This document shows positions 1 to 5,548 of a stretch of DNA of 5,548 nucleotides, in pieces. The position numbers and the translations under genes were made by a program. The DNA lies in the NCBI GenBank assembly GCA_001313065.1, contig BBFD01000269.1:1-5548 (forward strand), read 5' to 3'. The notes beneath the pieces were generated by a model. That model made no database searches. It saw only the letters and a program-made list of their open reading frames with translations, and had not been told where the DNA came from. This DNA comes from Silvimonas sp. JCM 19000. GTDB lineage: Bacteria > Pseudomonadota > Gammaproteobacteria > Burkholderiales > Chitinibacteraceae. The first letter of the stretch is position 1; each line of letters opens with the position of its first letter.

Positions 1-3000
1 CGTGAATGCAACACGGCGTCGATCTCCAGCGTGGCCAGGTCGGCGTTGGCGGGCTGGATATCGATGCGCGCCTGCACGGCTTTGGGCAGTTCGCGCACGA
101 CGGCGGCATAGGCGCCATCGAGTACCACCGCCTTGCTGCCGACTGCCAGCACCGTGGCGATTTGCGTCAACAAATCATCACGCGATCCATTGGCGGGCAG
201 CGCGCACAGTACGTGCTCACGCGGCAGCAAGGTATAGGTATTGCGTTCACCGGTGGGGCCGGGCAGCGTCACCGCCGCACCGACTGCGGTGGCGGCGCTC
301 AGGCGTTCGCACAGCGTAACCAGTTTCGGCGCGTGTTGGCTCGACCATTGTTTGAGCGCTTGCAGCGGTTGCAGCAAGTGCTCGCGCGCTTCGGTTTCAA
401 ACGGCGCGCCGTTGCCGGAGGTCAGCAGCACGGCGGCATGCAGCGTGTCACGCGGGCAACTGGCCAGCAGGCGATGCAGGTAGAGCGGGCCGCCGGCTTT
501 GGGGCCGGTGCCGGACAAGCCTTCGCCGCCAAAAGGCTGCACGCCGACCACCGCGCCGACGATATTGCGGTTGACGTACAGATTGCCCACCTCGGCGCGT
601 TCAACAATGTGATTGATGGTTTCGTCGATACGGGTGTGGATGCCCAGCGTCAGGCCGTAGCCGGTGCCGTTGATGTCATCGATCAGCGCATCCAGCCCGG
701 CGTGGTCTGCCGTCCGCTGCCAGCGCACCACGTGCAAGACCGGGCCAAAAATCTCGCGTTCCAGTTCGGCCATGCTGTCGAGTTCGATCAGCGTGGGCGG
801 CACAAAGCTGCCCTGGTTGCAGGCGGCGCCGGTTTGCACTTGATGCACTTTGCGGCCACGGGCGCGCATGGCGTCGATGTGGCTATTGATATTGCGTTGC
901 GCTTCGGCGTCGATCACCGGGCCGACGTCGGTGGCCAGGCGGTCGGGATTGCCCACCACCAGTTCGGCCAGGCCGCCCTTGAGCATGGTCAGCACGCGAT
1001 CGGCCACGTCTTCTTGCAAGCACAGCACGCGCAAGGCGGAACAGCGTTGGCCCGCGCTATCAAACGCCGAGGCCAGCACGTCGCCCACCACTTGTTCGGC
1101 CAGGGCGGACGAATCGACGATCATGGCGTTCTGGCCGCCGGTTTCAGCAATCAGCGGGATGGGTTGGCCTTGCGCGTCGAGGCGGCCGGCCAGATTGCGT
1201 TGCAGAATGCGCGCTACTTCGGTCGAGCCGGTAAACATCACGCCCTTGACGCGCGCATCGCCCACCAGCGCGGCACCCACGGTTTCACCCTGGCCCGGCA
1301 GCAATTGCACCGCGTCTTGCGGCACACCGGCGTCATGCAGAATGCGTACGGCTTGCGCAGCAATCAGCGGCGTTTGTTCGGCCGGTTTGGCCAGCACGGT
1401 ATTGCCCGCGGCGAGGGCTGCGGCAACCTGGCCAGTAAAGATGGCCAACGGAAAATTCCACGGGCTGATGCAGACACGGGGCCGAGCGGACGATGTGTGT
1501 CGTTGCTGAAACTGCCACGAACTTGCGCGGCGTAGTAACGCAAAAAAAAGTCGACGGCTTCACGCACTTCGGCGATGGCATTGCTCAGGGTTTTACCGGC
1601 TTCGCGCACGATCAAACCCATCAGCGGCTGCATTTCGGCTTCCATCAGATCGGCTGCGCGTTCCAGCAAAGCGGCGCGCGTGGTGGCCGGCGTGGATTGC
1701 CAGATGGGCCCGGCGTTTTGGGCGCGGGTGAGGGCGCTGGCGACGTCATCGACCGAGGCTTCAACCACATACCCCACCATATCGCGGTGGTCGGCCGGAT
1801 TGCGCACCGCTTGTTTCTCAGCGGCGCCCCCATTCGGCGGCGTGGCCAGCCAGACATGGTCGGTGAGCAGCGCGGCCGATAAAGACGCCAGACGTTGTTC
1901 GTTAGCCAGATCCAGCCCGGCGCTATTGGCGCGGCCGTCGCCATACAGTGCGCGCGGCAGCGGAATGCTCGGGTGCGGCAAACCTTGCGTGCCTTCTTGT
2001 TTCGCCATCTGTTCGACCACGATGACGGGATCGGCCACCAGGTCTTCCAGCGCGATCGACTGGTCCGCAATGCGGTTGACGAAGGACGTGTTGGCGCCGT
2101 TTTCCAGCAAGCGGCGCACCAGATAAGCCAGCAAGGTTTCGTGCGTGCCACCGGGGCATAGATGCGGCAAGGGCGGTTGAGTTTGCCTTCGGCCAGCTTG
2201 CCGACGACGTGGTCGTACAGCGGTTCGCCCATGCCGTGCAGGCACTGGAATTCATATTGGCCGGGATAGTAATTCTGCCCCGCCATCTGATAAATCGCGG
2301 CGACGGTGTGGGCGTTGTGCGTGGCAAATTGCGGATAGACGGCTTCGGGCGCGCCGAGCAATTTGCGGGCGCAGGCCAGGTAAGACACGTCGGTGTAAAC
2401 CTTGCGCGTGTACACCGGATAGCTTCCAGGCCATCGATTTGCGCGCGCTTGATTTCGCTATCCCAATACGCGCCCTTGACCAGGCGGATCATCAAACGGT
2501 GACCGCTGCGTTTGGCCAGATCGAGAACGTAATCAAGCACATACGGGCAGCGTTTTTTTTGATAGGCCTGCACCACAAACCCGATGCCGTTCCAGCCGGC
2601 CAGTTCGGGCTCAAAACACAGGCGCTCCAGCAGATCGAGCGAGATTTCCAGGCGGTCGGCTTCTTCGGCATCGATATTGATACCGATATCAAACTGGCGC
2701 GCCAGCACGGTCAGCGCTTTAACGCGCGGATACAGTTCCGACAGCACGCGCTCGTGTTGTGCGCGGCTATAACGCGGATGCAGCGCGGACAGCTTGATGG
2801 AGATGCCGGGGCCTTCATAAATACCGCGTCCGCCCGAGGCCTGGCCGATGGCGCGGATGGCTTGTTCGTACGAGGCCATATAGGCGTGGGCATCGGCATC
2901 GGTCATCGCCGCCTCACCCAACATATCGTATGAATAGCGGAAGCCCTGGCCTTCGTAATGCCGCGCGTTGGCCAGCGCTTCGGAAATGGTTTCGCCGGTG

Positions 3001-3769
3001 ACAAACTGCTCGCCCATCAAGCGCATCGCCATGTCGACGCCCTTGCGGATTACCGGTTCGCCGCCTTTGCCGATCATGCGGGTGAGGGCGGTGGAAAGCC
3101 CGGCTTCGTTATGCGTGGCCACCAGTTTGCCGGTCAGCAGCAAGCCCCAGGTGGCGGCGTTGACAAACAGCGACGGGCTCTGGCCGATATGCGAATGCCA
3201 GTTGCCGCGGGCGATCTTGTCGCGAATCAAAGAATCCCGGGTGGCTTTGTCGGGGATGCGCAGCAGCGCTTCGGCCAGGCACATCAGCGCCACGCCTTCT
3301 TGCGACGACAAAGAGAATTCATGAATCAAGCCCTGCACCAGGCCTTCGCGGCTGGCGCCAGGGTTTTGCGCGCGCAGTTTGCCGGCCAGCGTATGCGCCA
3401 GTTGCGAAGCGGCTTTGGCTTGCGCTTCGGGCATACGGGCTTGTTGCAGCAGCAAGGGCACGCATTCGGTCTCGGGGCGACGCCAGGCGGCGGTGATGGC
3501 GGCGCGCAGTACCGATTGCGGTTGCACGTTCTGGGCAAATTCGAGGAAAGGTTGCACCGCGCCATCGCGTTTGGGCGCTTCGTCTGGCGCGCTGGCCTCG
3601 GCATCGTCTTGCAGCGCCACCACCGGTTGGCCGCGCTCGACCTGATCCAGCAAGTTAAAGATGGCTTGTTTGATCAGCCAGTGCGGCGTGCGCTCCAGTT
3701 GCTGCGCGGCGGTTTTAAGGCGGTCCCGGGTAAGGTCATCCAGCTTGACCCTAGCGTGGTGGTGCTCAT
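1..3769 (-). CDS. putA: Trifunctional PutA: proline dehydrogenase / P5C dehydrogenase / transcriptional repressor (3' end off window, four apparent frameshifts)
   Basis: Oxidises L-proline to pyrroline-5-carboxylate (FAD, electrons to the quinone pool at the membrane), then glutamate semialdehyde to glutamate with NAD+; family members of this length also repress the put genes. Repaired reading gives 1257 residues in the window; E. coli PutA has about 1320. Domains: ribbon-helix-helix 1-48 (MSTTTLGVKLDD, then RTPHWLIKQAIF); PRODH about 255-610 with KLSALHPRYSRAQ, INIDAEEADRLEISLDLL, MIRLVKGAYWDSEIKRAQ, FATHNAHT, QCLHGMGEPLYDHV and YLVRRLLENGANTSF; aldehyde dehydrogenase about 645-1125 with SPWNFPLAIF, FTGSTEVA, Glu877 in LIAETGGQNAMIVD, catalytic Cys911 in AGQRCSALRVLC, and GVQPFGGEGLSGTGPKAGG; then the start of the C-terminal domain. 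Single bases appear lost at 3749-3751, 2420/2421, 2148-2149 and 1474-1477. The ATG at 3769 is chosen because the repaired N-terminus matches E. coli PutA (MGTTTMGVKLDD). A GGAG lies at 3781-3784, 11 bases upstream. Identification is certain; the frameshifts are probably sequence errors. Confidence 0.97.
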
Positions 3770-3863
3770 AGACTCGGTTGCTCCAGAAGTGGCTTGCGTG
3801 TTCTTGCGCCGCGCGGATTCTATCCTCCGTGGGCGTCGGATTTTTTTTGGGTAAACGGCTGCG

Positions 3864-3893
3864 AGCATAACGGAGGTGCAACCCGGCGTGCAA
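3864..3893 (-). promoter_or_regulatory. Candidate sigma70 promoter of putA
   Basis: On the minus strand, TTGCAC (3888-3893) and TATGCT (3864-3869) are separated by 18 bases, giving a modest -35/-10 pair. Transcription would start near 3857 and leave a leader of about 88 bases before the ATG at 3769. The -35 hexamer lies inside the middle GTTGCA-like box, so bound PutA would block RNA polymerase. An alternative -10, TAGAAT at 3817-3822, matches the consensus better but has no recognisable -35. Confidence 0.4.
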
Positions 3894-3906
3894 TGCGGTT
3901 GCACCT
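3874..3906. promoter_or_regulatory. Candidate PutA operator: 10-bp inverted repeat with GTTGCA boxes
   Basis: A perfect inverted repeat, AGGTGCAACC (3874-3883) and GGTTGCACCT (3897-3906), is separated by 13 bases. It contains GTTGCA on the minus strand (3877-3882) and on the plus strand (3898-3903), with a one-mismatch copy ATTGCA between them on the minus strand (3889-3894). GTTGCA is the published core site bound by the ribbon-helix-helix domain of E. coli PutA. The putA here has the same domain and starts about 105 bases downstream, so autorepression is a reasonable inference. The hexamer alone is not rare (copies also occur inside putA), so the case rests on the symmetry, clustering and location. 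Confidence 0.6.
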
Positions 3907-3966
3907 TATGGTTTTACCCAAGTGGACGAATGGTTTTGCCGGGGGTGCGGGCAGTGGGAAGCGGGC

Positions 3967-4000
3967 AAAAAAAATAGCCCGCCAGATTGCTCGGGCGGGC
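3967..4000 (-). terminator. Rho-independent terminator upstream of putA with no obvious gene in front of it
   Basis: Read on the minus strand, GCCCGCC (4000-3994) pairs with GGCGGGC (3983-3977) across a 10-base loop. It is followed by TA and eight T residues (3974-3967). This is a textbook intrinsic terminator in the putA direction. It lies about 110 bases before the candidate putA promoter and would insulate putA from readthrough. No convincing open frame ends just before it, and the small gene upstream already has its own terminator. What it terminates is unclear: an unannotated small RNA, a leader, or a remnant of a lost gene. Confidence 0.8.
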
Positions 4001-4027
4001 CAACAACAAACACAAACACGGAGATTC

Positions 4028-4045
4028 GCGCGTCGGTTGACGCGC
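4028..4045 (-). other. GC-rich hairpin preceding the orphan terminator
   Basis: GCGCGTC (4028-4034) and GACGCGC (4039-4045) form a perfect 7-bp stem with a 4-base loop. On the minus strand this hairpin lies 27 bases before the 3967-4000 terminator, with a U/G-rich linker between them. C/U-rich segments containing AATCTCC flank it on both sides (near 4050-4058 and 4019-4025). The layout of a stem, a single-stranded linker and a terminator stem with a U-tract resembles the 3' end of a small RNA or an attenuator leader. I found no clear promoter for such a transcript. Confidence 0.45.
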
Positions 4046-4125
4046 AGGAAGGAGATTGCCTGAGTTGGGGGTGGGGGATAACCAGGTTGGCTCCTGGGAG
4101 GGGGCGGTGGCTGGTGGTGGACGGG

Positions 4126-4200
4126 CCTTTAACTGCTTACTGCGGCGGGGGGTGTCCGGCTTTGCCGGACCTGAAACCTTTAACCGCTTAGCCTGCGGCG
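4126..4200. repeat. Imperfect direct repeat flanking a small hairpin
   Basis: CCTTTAACTGCTTA (4126-4139) recurs as CCTTTAACCGCTTA (4177-4190). In both copies TGCGGCG follows, with a two-base length difference between them, so the repeated unit is about 22-24 bases at 51-base spacing. Between the copies lies GTCCGGC TTT GCCGGAC (4154-4170), a perfect 7-bp stem with a 3-base loop. This may be a local duplication or part of the repeat-rich intergenic element. No function is evident. Confidence 0.55.
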
Positions 4201-4235
4201 CATGTTTGATACCCGGGGGTGCCCGGGAGCACCTC

Positions 4236-4259
4236 ACTTTCTCCTACAGCCGAGAAAGT
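4236..4259. repeat. Inverted repeat at the edge of the putative dispersed element
   Basis: ACTTTCTC (4236-4243) and GAGAAAGT (4252-4259) form an 8-bp perfect inverted repeat with an 8-base spacer. They follow a short GC palindrome region (CCCGGG at 4212-4217 and 4222-4227). The motif is typical of the boundary of a family of intergenic repeats I recall from betaproteobacteria. There is no T-tract on either side, so it is not a standard terminator. Confidence 0.45.
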
Positions 4260-4495
4260 AAGCAAAGAGGCCGCCCCTTTGCTGCCGCAATGCGGGGGGT
4301 AGGTCAAAAGCCTCAAGCAAATCCTTTGGGTCGCATAGCTGCCGCTCCGCGGACGCGACGCTCAGTCGGAGCCCGGTAAAACTGGTCTCCTCCCTTCGCG
4401 CGCTCAGGAAATGGCGCTGGTTTGCCAGGCTTGCTGCCTCGTTGCTGCGCAACATCGGGTGGGCGTGGTGGCTGGGCCGTGACGATGATCCATAG

Positions 4496-4513
4496 GGTGG
4501 GTCGTGACCCACC
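4496..4513. repeat. Near-perfect palindrome GGTGGGTC/GACCCACC
   Basis: Arms 4496-4503 and 4506-4513 are separated by only two bases. The GGGTC/GACCC palindrome is embedded in the repeat-like intergenic stretch. It could be part of a dispersed repeat or a protein-binding dyad. Nothing around it decides between these. Confidence 0.45.
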
Positions 4514-4617
4514 ATCCAAAGCCATCAAACAGAATGCGAACGCAAACACCGCTCCGGAGCAGCGCCGCTAAATCACCGCAAAAGCAGATCTGATTGCATC
4601 GATCAAGCGTGCAGCCC

Positions 4618-4669
4618 AAAAAAACCAAAACGGGAGCGTTTTCAAAAAAAACGCTCCCGTTTTGGTTTT
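4618..4669 (-). terminator. Strong rho-independent terminator of the small gene
   Basis: Arms 4648-4669 and 4621-4642 form a perfect 22-bp inverted repeat around a 5-base loop (4643-4647), with a GC core CGGGAGCG/CGCTCCCG flanked by A/T runs. On the minus strand the structure ends in seven T residues (4624-4618). The upstream arm begins on the last base of the small gene's repaired stop codon (4671-4669), so the terminator belongs to that gene. The A-rich flanks could make it partly bidirectional, but no plus-strand gene ends here. Confidence 0.88.
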
Positions 4670-4837
4670 CAAACCGCCCTTTTTTTAAAATCCGCCTGGG
4701 CCATTTCGCGTTTGAGTGCCTGGCGGGCGTCGCGGCGTTTGGTTTTTTTCGGTTTTCTCGTGGGCGCCTGCTTTACGCTGGCTGGCGGCGACGGCAAAGG
4801 GGTTGCGCGGCACCAGGGTTTTGTCGCGTGTTTTCAT
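4669..4837 (-). CDS. Small conserved basic protein of unknown function (about 55 aa, one apparent frameshift)
   Basis: The ATG at 4837 is preceded by GGAG at an ideal 7-base spacing, and the protein opens MKTRDKTLVPRNPFAVAAS. As written, the frame ends at 50 residues in an unconvincing tail (PPGTQTRNGPGGF). Removing one A from the A7 run at 4743-4749 restores a highly charged, helix-prone C-terminus (TKRRDARQALKREMAQADF) ending in FKKRAV. The stop at 4671-4669 then abuts the terminator. I recall short betaproteobacterial hypothetical proteins opening MKTRDK..VPRNP and continuing with a similar Lys/Arg-rich helix; this is memory, not a search. There is no signal peptide or membrane segment. 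The strong basic charge might suggest nucleic acid or ribosome contact, but no function can be assigned. An in-frame ATG seven codons upstream (4858) lacks a good ribosome site. Confidence 0.8.
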
Positions 4838-4873
4838 CAAGTTGCTCCGGTTGTACATAGGCAAACGCGACGG

Positions 4874-4902
4874 ATTGTAGCACCGTCGCGCGCCTGCTTT
4901 AG
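4874..4902 (-). promoter_or_regulatory. Candidate extended -10 promoter of the small gene, inside a palindrome
   Basis: On the minus strand, TGCTACAAT places a TG extension one base before TACAAT (-10 at 4874-4879). A weak CTAAAG lies 17 bases upstream (4897-4902), which an extended -10 can tolerate. Transcription would start near 4867, about 30 bases before the ATG at 4837. The -35 overlaps the recD stop codon (4901-4899). The -10 lies in the loop of a perfect 8-bp inverted repeat, CGCGACGG (4866-4873) and CCGTCGCG (4883-4890), which could be an operator or a weak recD 3' hairpin. It lacks a T-tract. Confidence 0.5.
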
Positions 4903-5548
4903 TGGGGTCTCTGTAACGCTTGTTCAAGCCCGCTGGCGCGGCGGGTGCGGTGGGTGATGGCGCTGCTGAATACGCGCGGGTCGGGGCTGACCAGGGTGAA
5001 ATGCAGGCGGGCGCGGGTGATGCCGGTGTAGATCAGCTCGCGCGTCAAAATCTGGCTGCCTTCGTCGGGCAGGGCCAGCACCGTGTGTTCAAATTCGGAG
5101 CCTTGCGATTTATGTACCGTCATCGCAAATGCGGTTTCGACGTCGGCCAGGCGGCTGGCCAGCACCGAGCGTACTTCTTCGCCTTCCAGAAAATACACAC
5201 GCAGAGCGTCGTTGCGGCCGGGGGCGGGCAGGGCGATGCCGATGTCGCCGTTGAATACCTTGGTGGCGTAGTCGTTGCGCGTAATCATCACCGGGCGACC
5301 GGCGTACCATTCGCCGCGTTTGCGCAGCCAGCCCCGTTCGACCAGCGCGGCTTCGATGGCGCTGTTCAGGCCAGATACGCCCCATTCGCCATCACGCAAG
5401 GCGCACAACACGCGCATGCGGTCGAACGCGGTCAGCACCTGGCGCGCCCATTCGTCGTGGCTGGCGTGGGCGTTGGGGCCAGCGGCCAGCACGTCCAGAT
5501 AGCTGCGATAACCTCCCGGCGCGCATCGCGGCCTGCAGCGCCAGTTGC
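4899..5548 (-). CDS. recD: Exodeoxyribonuclease V alpha subunit RecD, C-terminal part (5' end off window, apparent frameshift)
   Basis: RecD is the 5'-3' helicase subunit of RecBCD, which unwinds and degrades double-stranded ends and loads RecA. About 215 residues of the 600-700 usual for RecD are present. Matching features are WYAGRPVMITRND (nucleotide-binding fold of the C-terminal helicase domain), FNGDIGIAL, the superfamily 1 motif AMTVHKSQGSEFEH (about 5085-5126), and the last helicase motif TRELIYTGITRAR (5007-5045). The SAITHRTRRASGL segment is typical of the RecD end. The stop is at 4901-4899. At the right edge the frame breaks near 5513-5517: QLALQAAMRAG reads well in one frame and GYRSYLDVLAAGP in the next, as though one base were inserted. 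Only 35 bases lie beyond the break, so its exact position is uncertain. recB and recC, if adjacent, lie to the right. Confidence 0.95.
   Translation of the reverse strand, partial: NWRCRPRCAPGGYRSYLDVLAAGPNAHASHDEWARQVLTAFDRMRVLCALRDGEWGVSGLNSAIEAALVERGWLRKRGEWYAGRPVMITRNDYATKVFNGDIGIALPAPGRNDALRVYFLEGEEVRSVLASRLADVETAFAMTVHKSQGSEFEHTVLALPDEGSQILTRELIYTGITRARLHFTLVSPDPRVFSSAITHRTRRASGLEQALQRPH

Larger units (their letters stand above)
4001..4617. other. Gene-free intergenic stretch rich in short repeats, resembling a dispersed intergenic element
   Basis: No frame here has a credible protein: possible frames are low in complexity, rich in Arg, Pro and Ser, and lack domains. The left part (4020-4200) is G-rich on the plus strand, with a CA-rich tract at 4001-4019. 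The part from about 4230 to 4520 contains many short inverted repeats: ACTTTCTC/GAGAAAGT (4236-4243, 4252-4259), GCAAAG/CTTTGC (4262-4267, 4277-4282), GCTCCG/CGGAGC (4344-4349, 4367-4372) and GGTGGGTC/GACCCACC (4496-4503, 4506-4513). The segment with GAGAAAGTAAGCAAAGA resembles intergenic sequence repeated in many betaproteobacterial genomes. That resemblance is from memory and unverified. From 4520 to 4617 I see nothing specific. Confidence 0.5.

Noticed and set aside
6..1535. A 509-residue open frame on the plus strand, antisense to putA
   Set aside because: It is the mirror of the GC-rich putA codons. The minus strand from 1472 to 1 translates continuously into the aldehyde dehydrogenase domain with its catalytic motifs. 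The plus-strand product is His/Gln/Gly-rich with no recognisable domain.
3521..3556. Two further GTTGCA sites (3521-3526 and 3551-3556) as PutA operators
   Set aside because: They lie inside putA coding sequence and arise from GTG CAA CC codons (Val-Gln-Pro). The hexamer is common by chance and shows no symmetry here.
1..3769. putA as a decaying pseudogene
   Set aside because: Apart from four single-base frame breaks, every domain and catalytic motif is conserved with no nonsense codon. Unrelated neighbouring genes show the same kind of break.
2958..3854. A 298-residue open frame on the plus strand
   Set aside because: It is another antisense shadow of putA. The opposite strand encodes conserved PutA helices and the repressor domain.
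3967..4030. Attenuation leader peptide: minus-strand frames show clustered Leu TTG or Cys TGT codons before the terminator
   Set aside because: The clusters come from one GTTTGTG-type low-complexity run read in different frames. No start codon with a ribosome site lies close upstream, and the downstream gene catabolises proline, whose codons are not enriched.
4234..4515. A 93-residue minus-strand frame in the intergenic stretch
   Set aside because: Low-complexity composition, no good ribosome binding site and no domain. It overlaps several inverted repeats and looks like a chance frame in repeat-like DNA.
4661..4690. Plus-strand terminator at GGTTTTCAAACC followed by a T7 run
   Set aside because: The stem is only five A/T-rich pairs, GCCC separates it from the T run, and no plus-strand gene precedes it. 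The T run is the antisense of Lys codons in the small gene.
4741..4752. Programmed -1 frameshift at A AAA AAC in the small gene
   Set aside because: A -1 slip leads into a frame that does not give the plausible C-terminus. The sensible frame needs a +1 change, which a one-base homopolymer error explains more simply.

Overview
The window looks like a chromosomal segment of a GC-rich betaproteobacterium. The evidence is a trifunctional PutA with the N-terminal ribbon-helix-helix repressor domain, the C-terminus of a RecBCD-type RecD, and a small basic protein of a type I associate with betaproteobacteria. A Neisseriales relative is possible, but I cannot fix the genus from sequence alone. All recognisable genes lie on the minus strand. 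No mobile element, CRISPR array, tRNA or rRNA is visible.

Layout in transcription order (right to left): the 3' third of recD enters from the right edge and ends at 4899. Next comes a small gene (4837 to 4669) with its own likely promoter at the end of recD and a strong 22-bp-stem terminator overlapping its stop codon (4618-4669). A roughly 620-base stretch without a convincing gene follows (4001-4617). It is full of short inverted and direct repeats and resembles a dispersed intergenic repeat. An orphan rho-independent terminator (3967-4000) closes that stretch. The putA control region (about 3770-3910) holds GTTGCA-type boxes in a 10-bp inverted repeat. Finally putA runs from 3769 off the left edge, about 60 residues short of its end.

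The most important practical point concerns sequence quality. Every gene here carries frame breaks: putA has four single-base losses (near 3750, 2420, 2148 and 1476), the small gene has one extra A in an A7 run (4743-4749), and recD has a break near 5515. After repair the proteins are conserved in every domain and contain no stop codon. Indel errors in the assembly are therefore much more likely than gene decay. An automatic annotation would wrongly give fragments, pseudogenes and a wrong putA start.

Functionally, putA oxidises proline to glutamate and probably represses its own promoter through its N-terminal domain. recD belongs to the RecBCD exonuclease/helicase for double-strand break repair. 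The two units are separated by terminators and show no functional link. I see no evidence for an undescribed multi-gene system. The less explained parts are the orphan terminator with its upstream hairpin and the repeat-rich intergenic stretch.
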